Part shown: piece after piece, positions 1 to 13,090 of the stretch
How the letters are laid out: each line of letters opens with the position of its first letter
Position numbering within the stretch: position 1 is the first letter of the stretch
From: Callipepla californica brunnescens
Lineage: Eukaryota; Chordata; Aves; Galliformes; Odontophoridae
Length of the DNA: 64,000 nucleotides
Direction of reading: 5' to 3'
Assembly: GCA_023055505.1 (NCBI GenBank)
Contig: JALIRH010000023.1
Coordinates: forward strand, 10,350,271 to 10,414,270
Made by a program: the position numbers and the translations under genes
Notes under the pieces: model-generated
The model's input: only the letters and a program-made list of their open reading frames with translations
What the model was told of the DNA's origin: nothing
Database searches by the model: none

Positions 1-3000
1 TGAGGAAGAAAAGTGAGGGTGAACCATTGTACATGTGTGGGAGCTCAGGGTGGAGTATTTTCTCCCCGGGCCTTCCACATCCCCAGAAGTTTTTCACAAA
101 GACAGAAGGGGTGGGTACCTGCCCTGGGTTCCATAGCACACAAGGAAAAGGCATGCTGCATTTCTGATACGGGATCCTACCTAATCACCTCATCTTAGCA
201 CATCCTTACCCATCCCCTATTCTCCCACTTCCTTTGCCCAGAGCTGTAGAGAGATGCTGACTTGTTTGGAGATGACAGCCTAGGAACTTACCCGGTACAC
301 CTGGCACAACCAATTCTGGCTGACTGTTTATCCCTTTCTGCTGTTCATCAGTGGATAATTACTTGCCATATTTTGACGTGGTATTCTCCTGAAAATCTCA
401 ATATTTTTCAGTAACACACTATGAAACACACAGTAAATTACTCATAAAAAAAATGTTTTTTAAAATACTCATTCTTGAGCAAAAAGAGAGTACAGCTCTC
501 ATTTTCAACATCTCAACACCTCAATTGAACACTTGTCAGACTTCAGACTAGTATTAGATTCTCCATTGACTGAACTTTGCGGACTATTTTAAATAAGTAT
601 CTTTTGCAATATATCCCACTGTCTTTCCTAGATGGAGAATTCACAAGTGAGTAAATAAATAAATATGAGACATTTTTAATTACTTTGATGAAGTGATTTG
701 ATCCAGGCTAAAACTTTGTCCAGGATTTGCACTATCCCACACAGCATAAATTAAATGCAGGTCTAGGTATTCATGTCTCTGAGTTTCAGAGGTGTCAGTC
801 AAACTTTTCTCTAATTTTAATGTAATTGCCATGAGAATTTTCAAGAAGGGGGATGGGAGCCACTGTTTAAATAACTGTTTTAATCCACACTCCCTAGCCT
901 ATCCTGGTCTCATGCAGAGATAAAACCACTGGATTGCTAAATACAAATACTTGTGGGCTTTCAAGATTCCTTGCCTTTTAGCCCAAAAGTAACAGGAGAG
1001 AAAGCAAAGCAATGAAGTTGCAAGATTTGCTTTCTTCTTTTTTTTTTTTTTCCACCCTCAAAAAATATAAGGACTCATCTGTAAGCATCTACCCACAAGT
1101 GATGTTTGTGAAAACCAGACCTGGGTGAATAATGCAAGAAAATTACTCCTTCTGCCAAAATTAGGCTGTTGAGTTCCACAACACCCAAGTCTCCTAAGCC
1201 CAATTTATTTCTGTTCAGCCCATTGCTTTTCCCACCATGTCCTTTCACATTCCTCTAAGCCACCAAATTGCTTGCTGCAGCTGCATGAGCATATCCTTTC
1301 CTATGGGAAATATTCATGTCTCTAGGAATCACCATAGCAGATCTTATGTCTCTCTCACCCTGTCCCAACATAATGAGAAGAAAGAAAAGCAGTCAACCAC
1401 AGACTGTCATTGCCCGTGGTCATCTTTAGTCATCATGAGAGCTCCAGTGGTCAGCAAACAGCTGGACGTAAATGAGAACAGCTCTGAAGAGCTTTGACTT
1501 CCATCCAAGATTGTTTTTGTCCCTGCCTTGCCAAAGGGAAAACAAAAACGTGGTTTAAAGCACAACTCAGCTGGGCTCAAGAGTTGACCAAAAAGCCATG
1601 CTGGGGTTGCACAGGGTGTCTGCTCTTCAAATCTACAGGCACTCCTGCAGCCGAAGATCCTCCTGGCCCAACCAGGCCAAATGCAAGGCGCATATCTCAC
1701 TTCCTACATACCAACCAGCAGTGACATCCATGCTGTAATATACACAGCCCTCTGGACACATGGAAAGACAGATCCTTATGGGGACTGTTAAATTTCTTCT
1801 TTCCCATAACACTCTGCTTCTTTTTGCAGCAAACTGCTTCCAGACACTTAAATAAAGGACATTTAAAATCTTCTCTGTATTAGTTGCTAGTTCTGCAAGC
1901 AAAGCCAGCTGCCTGTACACCCACACTGAATCTCAGACCATAGTCAGTTTCCTCACTGTGTTTATCTAAAAATGACTTCATGAGATTGTATGACACCATG
2001 AACACTGACGTGCCCACATACGACCCAGACTAGGAAAAGGGCATTTGAGTAAAGTGCTGGCCCACTGGATTTGTGAAATACATTGCCCATTTCTGCACAC
2101 AGAAATTTTTACACATGTAAAAATAATTGAAGGGAAATATGAAGAAATCAAATAGATTTAATCAGAATTCTCCCTCAGGTCTGCTTCCCATGTCTTGTTT
2201 CTCTCAAGAGCTCCCCTCTGTTCAGGGAAGGCATCTTTGACAACATTGCTCCCGCTGCATAAAGTCGTGTTCTCCACTGTCTGCTAGGGCTCTGTTTCCT
2301 CTCTGGCAGCATCTCACAGCACAGATCAATCTAACAACTTAAACTCTATAAAAATGAATTTTGATTTCTTCCTCTCCAACCTCACTGCATGCTCAACTTC
2401 CTCTGTCACTGGGGGTTATTTCCTCACCTTCCTAGTCAATTGTTCAGGCTCATAAACAAAGCATGGTTTTCAAACTACCCTCTGTAAGTTATGCCCTTTT
2501 TCTGTTACCTCTGTTCTGTTACCTCTATTTCCAGAAATTTTTGAAGATTTATTCTCTCCTGAACAGGTTTTGTGTAAGAATTTGTCACCTATGGGAACCT
2601 CTATACACAGGAAAAGTGTCAGGCAAGTGCTGACTCTCCAAGACAGGTGGATTCAAGTCATCTGAAGCCTGAAAACCATGTAATGGCATTAAAATGCTGC
2701 TGTGCCCAAGCTAGCAGGGTCTCCTGAGATATCTGAGAAGCACCTGTTTGTTCCTGCCTATACCCTGTAACAGCTTTTCCTCCAGCCTTCCCACCAGTAG
2801 TGTTATTACAGCTCACATACTTCACTTCCCCTCAAAATATTACTACTGGAAATCATGTTGTGGTCCTCCAGTCACAGTATTATCCTCTACGTCTTCCTCC
2901 TTGTCTTCACCAGGTGCAATCATTTTGATGTGGCCATTGTGCCTGCCAACTTATCACACAACTCATCAGCTGGAGTCTTTGAAATCATGTCAGTCCCATC

Positions 3001-3180
3001 TCTCTCAGTGCAAAATATAAAATCAGCTTGGAAAGCATGAAATTATTCATTGGTTTTACAGCCTCCTTCTTGCTGCTTTGGACCTTGCAACCATGGAGAA
3101 TCTAGTCACATTCACTAATCTGTGCCAGACAGAGGGCTTTACAGCAGACTGCTGGCTCAAGGTTTTGGTACTTAGGACTG
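1..3180. other. Unique A+T-rich DNA, no gene seen
   Basis: Open frames here are all under 100 codons, overlap one another on both strands and have no recognisable domain or start context. A T-run within a pyrimidine tract lies at about 1030-1053. I see no transposable element with a recognisable end. Interpretation: intronic or intergenic DNA. Confidence 0.7.
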
Positions 3181-3205
3181 TGGTTTTGATCAATTTAGGA
3201 AGCAA

Positions 3206-3233
3206 ATAATTATATTATATACATATATATACT
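3206..3233. repeat. TA-rich simple repeat
   Basis: Alternating T and A with an ATATAT core. It is a short low-complexity tract with no further structure. Confidence 0.8.
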
Positions 3234-3473
3234 TAACACCAAAACATGCCTATAACCTTCAAGCAGCCTTTCTGACCACCAGAAACTTGTTAAGCCACAA
3301 GATCTGGAGACTCCTTAGGCTAATTCGTTAACTAGACCATCTCAGTAAGAAGCATGGACATTAAAAACAATGGGAAGTTCCAGTAGCTCCGTGATACCCT
3401 TCTCAAAGGAATAATGGAAACTGTTTTATATGCTTGTGAATAGTTCCCACATCTCTCCAGATTATTATGAAGA

Positions 3474-3545
3474 GTTTTTCTTTTCTGTTTTTTTTTTTCT
3501 TTCTCTTTTCCTCCTTTCTCTTTTCTTCCATGTCTTCCTTCCCTG
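3474..3545. repeat. Pyrimidine (CT-rich) tract
   Basis: About 70 bases of almost pure T and C on the plus strand. It produces lysine/glutamate-rich and phenylalanine/leucine-rich open frames on the two strands, which are composition artefacts. Mirror-symmetric pyrimidine tracts can form triplex DNA, but no clear mirror repeat is visible. Confidence 0.75.
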
Positions 3546-6500
3546 TGCTAGAAAGCACATGCAGCAGACTGAGCAAGGGGCTATCTCTGAATCTGTGCTG
3601 CAGGATCAAGTTGCAGTGAGATTGCAGCTTGGCTGCGAGTTCAAGCTGGAACCAGATGACTTACTTCACTACAGTTTCTCATGACATCTCAGTAATTAAT
3701 GTCCCAGATCTCACTCCATCTCCTCTCCAAGGAGAGCAGTTCTTATTTAATTGCCTCATAATGTATACTCAAAATGAATACTTGCCTAATTGTCCCTAGA
3801 CAGATGCTTGGATGAAAGCCTGTGAGAAAGCATATAGGCTCTAACACTGAATAGAGGCCCACAAAGTACAATAAAGGAAAAATCTGTAACTCTTTGTTAT
3901 TCTCTAATCCCACCAAAGCAACAAATTCGAATTTTTAGGATACTCTGGAGTCACAAATTCAGAATAAAATTTTGCTAACTACTGTGTTACTTCACCCCTT
4001 CAGCTGTACAGTGTGAGATCTTGGGGAAGATTTTTTTTCTATGCAACAACTTAAATAGGAAAGAATACATTGTTGAAGCACAGTGTGATGCTTGAGCTTC
4101 ACTATTGCATTTTCAAAATCTCATGTCAGTCTGTGCGTGCACCCTGGAAAATACAAACTTGTCTCCACACATAACTGGGTATCATGTAAACCCTGTGCAT
4201 AGGAAAACACCAGTGCAATGAGCACATTGGGAAAGGCCAGGTTGACTCTGTATTATTTACTGCATCACTGCTTGTATTCTTTCTCAGATTTCAGATGGTG
4301 CTGTCAGAAGTAGGTGTGAAGACCAAACCCAACAAAAGCGTCAAGGTAAGCAACATCAATTCCTATTATAATACAGCTTCTCAGCTTTTAGTGGTTTTAA
4401 CAAGCCAGTAAAAGAGCAAAATCCCTCAGTGAGGTAAGCTGCTGTCACTTGATACCAGCGGAACCAGTGATGTCTCAACCTGTGCCACCAGTGTGGTCTC
4501 AATGTGCAAATAAAGAATTTATACATGGAAATCACTCCATAAACAGAAACCTCATGAACATGAAGAATTACATTTAAGTATTCAGTTCTCAGCAGTGTTG
4601 AAAATCACTTGGATGTGGGACTTAACATCAGTATTCTTCTAAGTATTACCTTCATTCAGAGACTCAAGAATTTCCTGTAGGGGGATAGGTTGTAAGATTT
4701 GTTATTTCTGGCCATCTTAATTTGTTCAGACTGCTAGTGTTGACTTCCTCATTTCTATGCTAAAAAGAGTCCTTCTGGACTGATTTCTCTCTATCTTTAA
4801 GAAGAGATCTTCAGTCATACTCAAAACACAGACTCAATCAATTAATTAAAAATTCTACCCCTATAACCCACTATTTGCACGTGCGGGCACAACATTTTGC
4901 TAAAAAGGTTAATTTAAATTGCAGGATCACTCTAAATGTCATGCTCAATTTTTCATCATTTACTGCATTTAGGAAAGTAAGAAAAGAAAAAATTTACAGT
5001 TCTTTGAATATATTTTCCAAACATTACAAAACTGAACTTTTCACTCAAAAGAAACATATCTTGCTCTCTTGCCTACTATTTTGGAGTGATAAGTTTACAT
5101 TAAGTACTAATAAAACTGCTGTTCAAGATAAAACAAAATTTGATTTTTCATTTTACTTCAAATATTAAGGTCAGCTCAGCCTCCCAGAAGACATTTGGAC
5201 AGCAGATTCTCATGCCAGCTGCAGAAAAAAGTCAACCATTCTCACAGTTGTTCACAGCAGAACTCAACCCAAATTACATTTCCATCTCACAGCCACACGT
5301 CCTATGGAGACAGCAGGACACATACACAGAATTACAGGATTGCCCTAGCTGATCCTGTCACATCATTAGATGGATGACATAGTTCAGCACAGCAGACGCT
5401 GAATCATAGAAATGGACAGAGTTTGGCTGTGTGGTTCCAAGCCTGTGAAAACAGAGAAATACAGGCAACAGGAAAAACCATATTCAGCCCAAGGCTTGAT
5501 ACATGGTCCAGATTCTGAAGTTTAGACATGACGTGGCCGAATCACTACAGGACAACAGTTTAGAGTGCTGCTACAGAGCAGAAATGAAGCTCTCTTAAAC
5601 AGAAATCGCTACTAAATGTCATAACAAACCTGACAGGGCTGTTTTTTTTCTCTTTTTAAGCTGCATGAAAGCCGTATATATTGCTATATCATACAGTTAA
5701 AATAAATCTGCTTAAAGGTACGAGTTTTTTTAGCATGCCCCCGGTAACTTTTCAAGAAATAAACGCTATGCCTAATATTTAACAAGAAAACAAAACTACT
5801 TGGCAAAGTAGACTTAAAAAAAAAAAAGTAGCCTTTAAAAAAATACATAAATTAAAAGACTTGCTGGTCATCCAAATGGCAGAAATATTATCCTGCCTGC
5901 AGTCTGTTATGAGATATTACATATGTTTTCCTGGGAGTCAAACAAATTTAAAGAACAAAGTGTGTAACTTAATTTACTTTAAAATGCAGTTCATGCAGAG
6001 TACATGTATTTTGCACTTATTGTGATGTTAAATGCTAGAAATGAGCTGTTGCTGTAATTTGGAAAGGTTGGCTTTGTCTTCCCTAAAAATGTACATTTAG
6101 ACATACATTCTAATACAGCTACTTCTACATACACTGGACATTCACAGGAAAACCCCAACCATTTTCTCAGCAAGGAATTCTAAACAGTATAGGAATATCC
6201 AAACTGAACTTCCTAAGTGTATATGTCCTCATATGAAGAAAAAACTGCTAAGCAACATGGGAAGGAAAACACAGATGCTTTTATTTCTGAGTATGGAAGG
6301 TGCAGTTGATGCTGTCTCCATAATGTTGGTCTGACTCTGTTCTGTCATTATCCCAGGATCAGGTCAGCACATCGTCAAAAAAATTGCTGTTGACATTTTT
6401 TAAAGAAAATGTCATGATCAGGGAAGAGGCCTCTTCAGAACAAAAGAGTTCAGATTATTTTTCTCCGTAAGACTCTAGTTTTAGAGCTGGGTCCAAAATG

Positions 6501-8160
6501 TCAGTTGCCCATAGGAATTTACCTATTGGAAAAAATAACTTGCTTTGTACAGCATCAGTACAATTTGGGGGAAGAAAACCTCAGACCTCCATATCCGCAG
6601 TTTGTCAATGAAGACTTTCCTGGCAAATATGAATAGGAGAAAAAGTCAGTTGTCTTCTTCTAAGATACACAGAAAATCAAATTTTTAATCTCACTACTAG
6701 GAGAGTAAGCAGTAAATTACATAAATTACTACAAGCATATTAACTTTTCAAATTAAGAAACTGAAATCTCTTCTAGGATAAATAAGTTGCAACATTTTGG
6801 TCCCTTACATCTGCATGAGAACTGCAATTCTTGATTTTTGATGTTGTTACTTTTTTAGAGAGGTTGATAGTAAAGGTGGGGGTGTATTTTTTTATTTTTT
6901 TTTTAGATAGTTGGATGGAAGTATATTTTTAGGTCTTATAAACAACATGAATTCTGATTTAGATGCAAATTCCTCAATTCTAAAGTTCTGTATAAGATTT
7001 AAGAAGTTTGAAGGCTTTTAATGAAGAAGATGGCCTAGACATGTTGGCCACTTTCTCTCTCCAGAGCAGGTCAGTTCTACTAGCTTTCTTCCTTGCAACA
7101 AAACCTTCCTCTTCTCATTTAATAGGTGTTACTCAAATCAGTGAGTTGCTAGGGATGCAGGGAGCAACTCTTCACTCAGACCCTCAAATAAATCAAAAGA
7201 AATTCCAGCACTTCCATTTGAAATGTACTTCCAGTTGAAAAGCAGCAGGGCAGTCCTAGAGTTTGGGAATTATATCACAAGATAAAATAAATGCAAGTAG
7301 TTTCTGGGGCAGTTTCAATTCACTGAAGAGGGTGGAAGCATAGATTCTAAAGTTGCTGTTGTTCTGGCACCAATTCACTGCTAAACTAAACTATTTTCAC
7401 TGCACAGTAGTAAGCAGCAGATATTTCAGATCCCTAAAGATCTTTCTTAAAATAAAACTCCACGGCACACACAAATCATTTGTTTCACCACACAGATACT
7501 CCTGCACAATTCAGCATGGAACATTCTACAATTTCTGCTTTACTTCCCCGTTTAAATTATTTAACTTGGAAACTTTTGTAATCTTTCCCTACTTACTTTC
7601 CCATTCAGCTATAATTTTTGTTCACACTTTTGCTGTTAGGCTGTACATTTTGGCAAAACCAAAAGCTTCCTAACCAGGATGTGCAGGCTTTCCTACAGAC
7701 CACCAAAACCAATGGGGATTCCTATAAGCATTAACACAGTACAAAGTCCATACACAGTTCCCCTTTTGAAGAAGAAGTTTTTTCATTATTATGAAGCTTT
7801 GAATGAGGCCTACCTAAATAACTGTCTTCACTCTACATTAGACATTAACATTTCACTTAGAAAGCAACTTGCCCTTTTCTCAGACTTTAAAAACACTGAT
7901 GATATTGCATATGTATTTGATATCAATAGCATGAAACAGTGAAACAAATACTGTGAGCAAAGCCATTATTGTATTTTTACTATTTAACATAAACTGAATG
8001 TTTCAACAGATATTTCTTCACTGGAAACACCAGACACAGTAGAGGAATAACTGTAACAGAAGCAGAGGTTACAGGGTAAGTATACTGCCTCTGGCATTAA
8101 TACCTCATGAAGTTCCAAAGCAGGTAACTCAAGAAAGCCAGAAGAAAAAATGTCAGAAAA
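3546..8160. other. Unique A+T-rich DNA, no gene seen apart from the 4.3-kb exon candidate
   Basis: Many short A and T runs (for example near 5817-5828 and 6885-6905) and open frames up to about 105 codons with no domain or codon signature. The frame at 7353-7673 is phenylalanine-rich, as expected from T-rich sequence. No transposon ends recognised. Confidence 0.65.
4295..4345 (+). other. Candidate 51-bp cassette exon (unconfirmed)
   Basis: A T/C-rich stretch ending TTTCTCAG and then TTTCAG precedes position 4295, and AAG followed by GTAAGC closes the segment at 4345/4346. The interval is exactly 17 codons, starts with ATG and has no stop: MVLSEVGVKTKPNKSVK. If the upstream AG at 4286-4287 is used instead, the segment is 58 bp, and a second frame is also open (beginning ISDGAVRS). 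I do not recognise either peptide. The donor matches consensus well and the acceptor is good, but such pairs occur by chance in 64 kb. It could be a cassette exon, a non-coding RNA exon or chance. Confidence 0.25.
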
Positions 8161-8172
8161 GGCCAGAAGACA

Positions 8173-8182
8173 ATAGATAGAT

Positions 8183-8249
<67 letters not shown>

Positions 8250-8262
8250 GGATGGATGGATG
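8173..8262. repeat. (GATA)n / (GATG)n microsatellite
   Basis: After an imperfect leader there are 16 uninterrupted GATA units (8183-8246), then four GATG units (8247-8262). On the minus strand this gives an artefactual ORF with repeated SIYL. GATA tetramers are common and often length-polymorphic in vertebrates. The switch to GATG at one end suggests a point mutation that was copied by slippage. Confidence 0.97.
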
Positions 8263-8398
8263 AAGGGAATGCTTTCAATCAGTTGAGATGTGAGAACAAC
8301 TTGAAGAATTTCAGAGGGTTTGAGAAAGCTGCAGCTATACATCAACCTGGCAGATAAAAAACAACCAAAACAATACGTATTGCAAGAAATGATGTCTA

Positions 8399-8431
8399 GA
8401 AAGAAATAAAGAAAGAAATAAAAGAAATAAA
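8399..8431. repeat. Purine-rich (GAAA/TAAA) tract
   Basis: Short imperfect repeat of AAAG and AAAT units. Low complexity, no other signal. Confidence 0.7.
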
Positions 8432-8904
8432 ACCATTCATAAATAGTGCTTGTGACACTGTGTGAAAGTATCTTTTGAAATGTGCAGGGACAGATGTGGG
8501 TTTTTAAGGATATATAAAGCATGTGTGCATAAAATAATACCAAAGGGATTATAGAGTCACTCAGTAAATCAGTGGGGTACTAGTCTACAACTCTGGCTAC
8601 TGTAAAAGAGTTGCTATAACAATAGAATGGTCTCAAAAGAATGGCATAAAAGCATGAAAAGACTTCTATTAGAGAAGAAAATGGAAACATTTAGTGGTTC
8701 ACAGAAGGTACTCATAAGAGAAATGATAGACACATTTCAAAACAGTGAATGAGAGATTCACAAAAACAAGAGACTTTTCAGTGATTTAACTGTAGTTAAT
8801 TAAGGAGTAAAAACATACGGCTTTAAGCAAGAAAATAATAAAGCTGTAAAATTCATTGTCACAGAATGTCATTGAGATCAAGACATACAGCATAGGACTT
8901 CTCA

Positions 8905-9306
8905 CTGCAGGGAAAAGCTGAGTAACATGAGTCTGTTCAGCCTGGGGCAAAGAAGACTGAGGGTCGAGCTGATTAATGTTTATAAATATCTGAAGGGAAG
9001 TGAGAGGCAAATGGATGAGGACAGGCTCTTCTTGGTTGCGTGTAGCAATAGACTAGGCATAATGGCCTGAAACATAGAAAATTCTGCACTAACATATGTA
9101 AGAATTTCTTTCCTGTAAAGGTGACAAAGTGTTGGAACAGATTGTCCACAGAGGTTGTGGAGACTCCTTCTGCAGAGATATTCAAAACCCATCTGGATAC
9201 CTACCTGTGCCACCTATTGTAGGGTACCTTCTTTAGTGGGAGGGGTTGGATTAAATGATCTCTTGAGGTCCCTTCCAGCCCCTGTGACTCCATGATTCTG
9301 TGATAC
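8905..9306 (+). mobile_element. CR1 LINE fragment, 3' end
   Basis: A 5'-truncated CR1 retrotransposon. The segment contains the degenerate reading TGTTCAGCCTGGGGCAAAGA (the LFSL block near the ORF2 C-terminus). It continues through the block that encodes the WNRLPRE-like motif in intact copies, here decayed, and ends in the typical 3' UTR: GGATTAAATGATCTCTTGAGG, then CCCTTCCAGCC, then a tail close to CCATGATTCTGTGAT. Many substitutions and in-frame stops make this an old, inactive copy. The 5' limit is approximate because the sequence fades into unique DNA. No clear target-site duplication is seen, as is usual for CR1. Confidence 0.93.
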
Positions 9307-12300
9307 ACTAGGTGATTCTAAAATTGTAGACTCCCCAAGGCCCTACGCTATCCTTAGCAGATGATGTAATTGTAAAGAACATAACTGAACCCTGGTCTCT
9401 TGTAATTTTCCAGGAAAAATATTATAGATTTATTACACCCTAGAATGAATACAATAATGGAAATACCCGTCTTCTGGTTTAGAATTGAAGACAGTGATAA
9501 TGATGCTCAAAATTCACAGCAGCCAAGTGAATTTAAAATGAACACTATATTTGAAAATTAATTTGAGCAATACAAATGTTAGATTGATAAATTTATCCTC
9601 AGTTTATGTTTACTTGTTTTATCCTCATTTTATGTTTTGTTTTTTTTTTAAACTGCCCAGACTTGAAGATTTACAATTATACAATATATTATAATGTATC
9701 TTTTCTTTATATATGTGTGCATACAGTGAGAGAGAGCTGAAGATTATTTGCAATCATGCTGCTTTACTCTTTGGAAAATCAGCGCTAAGACCTAAGCCTC
9801 GTTCTTTTTACTGGGCATGTATACCACAAGATATTACATGTCACTTGCATATTACAGAAATCTGACCCTAGAAAACACTTCTTTATAAATTCAAACTTTA
9901 CTTTACATGAATAATTCCATAGTCTGATCTCAAATCTGCTGTTTTGGCAAGATTAGTTGCCAGTGTATTTACACAGAAGAAAAGTTGAGCAAATGAGAGC
10001 AATACATGCCCAAGAAAATTCATTTTCCAGTAAAGGGACAGAGAAAATGTTGCAGTTTTCTCCTACATGATACTGAACTGTCACCAAAATTGTGTAATTG
10101 CACTAAGTTTTGTCCAAGTGACCTCCCATTGGGAAATGCATCTTTCCATACTAATGAAGTTCAACACAAAGTGTAACTTAGGCATTTGCATTTTAATGGA
10201 GCTTTGTGCATGAAACTGTTTATTCAGCATGCGAGAACTACTGAAAAGAAGGTGTTAAGAGAAACCTTTAGCCAAAATAAGACAGGGTTAATTAGGACAT
10301 ATGGAATGGCATTTGAGTAACAAGAGACCTTAAAAGTTATCCAGCTGTAGCAGGACAAGGGAGGGGGTGGGAAAAATCCCTTCCTTGACCTACACAAAAG
10401 CCTATTCTGCTGCAGGATTCAGGGGCAATATTTTCCCATTGGCACAGCTCCACCAGCGGCTGGGGCATTTGCATGGATAGGGTGATGGGAACCCATCAGT
10501 TCTTTCATCCCTTGTTTAACTTCACTCAAAAACCAGGAGACTGCTGATACACTGAAATGGCAAGGTGAAACAACTTTATCGATAAAAGCAGCAATACGAT
10601 ATTTTCAGCAAAATCATTTGGGATTTGGGCCAAATCTATCGTTGTATGACCTCATCTACACATTTCACTGATGTTCAACTTTAAAGCAGTTGAGTAGACC
10701 TCAAGGATATTCAAAGACTCTTGTTAAGAATCTCCATCCACAAATGGGCCTTCCAGAATATTAGATTTTTGGAGGATTGTTATGATTAAACTAACACTGA
10801 AGTGAGACAAACAGGCAAAAAAAATGAAGAGGGCATTTGGGTTTTGTGGAAGCGTATCTCAGTTTTATATCTGTATGTGCATTTTTACAGACCCTGATAT
10901 ATCTTTGTTCCAGAGTGGAATTTAAAAAACAATCTTTTCTTTCTTTTTGAATAGACTAGGTACCAGGGAAGTTCTTTCTTATTTTATTTTTTCCCTATGT
11001 ACCTGAAGTAGTCTGTTTCTTGATAATGTGGAACTTAAAGAATATGGATACTTAGCTTAACCTTTGTTCATCTGAAAATGTTCTTTTCTTTTTTTTTTTT
11101 ATGGGAGTTATTTTCTCTTGTCTTTTTTTTCTCATATCAATAAATGTGTATTTTATTCCATTCAGGCAGAACTATGTTTGACTGATTGATAAGAAGCCTT
11201 TCCTTGCTCAGTGGCAACATATCTGTCTTTCTGGAAGAAGCAAAAAGAAAGGAGTGACAGCCAGCATTTAGAACGAGGTTATCAAGAGAGCTGCTGTCTT
11301 CTTTGAGGATAATGCCACTGAAACATAAAAGCAGAAGAAAAACTGATTGAACTAAAGCATCAGTCACAAGCACCTCTCTTCTCAGCATAGATGTGACTGT
11401 TTCATAGCATCATTTCAAAAAAATTAACAGCAAAGTCCTGTTAGGAACAAATTAAGTGGTGAACATATTGCTCCTGACACTGCAATACACAATGAGAAGT
11501 TTTAAGGTATTGCACTGTCATACAAAGGTTGACTGTGGTGCTGTCCATCAGGAACACCACTATTATCACTGCACAGAATATTTCCTGGGTTCAAGTTCAT
11601 TAAAACTAAACTATGCTGGATCAGACTGAAATCACATTTCCACTGGAGAAACCTACATTGCAATCAATTGTTATGTTATTACAATCACTGTATCAGCATA
11701 TGTTCAGTGCACAACAGAAAGAATCATTGGCTGAAATGTGGAAAATAAAGACACTTCATTACTGAAATCTGACTCTGTTTCACAGAGGGTAGGATGAAAG
11801 ACACAGGAACAAGGTAGGATAACTGAAAGACTCAGCCAATGAATGAATGAACCCACGAATGCGCTGGCACTTATGCAAAACAGACTGAAAGCTGTCTGCA
11901 GCACAGTACTACCTACCAGCCACTATTTACATGGCAAATACTTCAGAGGAAGTAGAAGTCTCACTCTTTTTAGAAAGCCTTCTGTTCTTCTAAGAATGAA
12001 AGGCATCTGTCATATGCTTCTCATGATGGCGAGTTACTCTGCGTATTATCCACAGGAGAACAAAGGAGACATTCTGCCCTGAGAATGAAGCAATAGTAAG
12101 CTCACTCCTATTTCTTTCTCTGTGAAGGAGCACGTTGCTTTTTGATCTAACGAGCGTAACACCAGCATGAGTGAACCTCGCTCAAAATGTTTGCAATCCC
12201 AAGGCGTGTAACTACTTGAACATCAAGAATTGTAGCAACACTTGTGGAGAGCGCATAACTTCAGGACCGCAGTGATTTATTGGCAGCACTGACAGTTGTC

Positions 12301-12770
12301 TGGGTTGCTTGCCATGATACAGGCCAGTTGCACTCATGATAGATTGAGGTCATTGAGGGGGAGTGGAATAGGTCCTGTCATATATCCTTCATCAGCTTTT
12401 CATTTGTCTGTGAGTTAGGGTTGTGGTAGCAGTGGGAAAAGGGTCTCATCTGAATGTTTATTTTTCTAGCCTGAAGGGCTCTGTTCATTAAACATGCATG
12501 TGTTTGATACCTGAAAAGGAGACATCAGCATGAGGGATTTGTGACTCAACTCACTGACCTGCACTGCCAGTCAAATTTCATAAGTAAAATTAAGAGCTTA
12601 GGTGGAAAAAAGAAGGGAAGGGAAATACTGAATAGAGCACTAAAGCTCTTTTTACAGTCACGTAGATAAGTCTGTGCAATCAGCCTGCCCAAAACTATGT
12701 GTACAGTATCCCATGTAGCATGGTTATTCTACCCAGTGTTCAGTCTGTGTGCTTTTGTCCCAGTTTGAAT
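9307..12770. other. Unique DNA, no gene seen
   Basis: No open frame above about 85 codons and no domain recognised. Near 12130-12290 the sequence has somewhat more CpG than its surroundings but no recognisable element or frame. Short T runs occur near 11088-11100. Confidence 0.65.
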
Positions 12771-12778
12771 ACAGCTAG

Positions 12779-12810
12779 AAGATTGTAAGATTGCAAGATT
12801 GCAAGACTGG
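12779..12810. repeat. Four-copy 8-bp tandem repeat
   Basis: Units AAGATTGT, AAGATTGC, AAGATTGC and AAGACTGG in direct succession. A short minisatellite-like slippage product. Confidence 0.85.
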
Positions 12811-13048
12811 ACCTTTCAGTCACATGTTACTAGTTGGCAGGTTAGCTGATTTTCTCCTTTGTTTCACTCTCAAGCACAAATAGGAGGTACCAGGGCCCTC
12901 ACAAACACCTTAAGTGTAGAATTCTGTTCGGATCCCAAGTCACTGGATTTCTAAAATGCCATTCCCTTTAAGATTTGACACTACAATATTTAATTTTTCA
13001 ACTCATCTAGATCTTTTAACTCATTTAGCCACTCCACTATTCTAGAAA

Positions 13049-13090
13049 TAATAGATAGATAGATAGATTGATAGACTGATAGATAGAGAG
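13049..13090. repeat. Imperfect (GATA)n microsatellite
   Basis: ATAG/GATA units with interruptions (GATT, GACT). A shorter, more decayed relative in type of the array at 8.2 kb. Confidence 0.9.

Noticed and set aside
8097..8543. 148-codon minus-strand ORF with repeated SIYL
   Set aside because: The open frame is produced by the GATA microsatellite, which lacks stops in this reading.
10320..10400. ACCTTAAAAGTTATCCAG resembling the inverted CR1 3' UTR
   Set aside because: Only a few bases match and neither the tail nor the neighbouring CR1 blocks are present.
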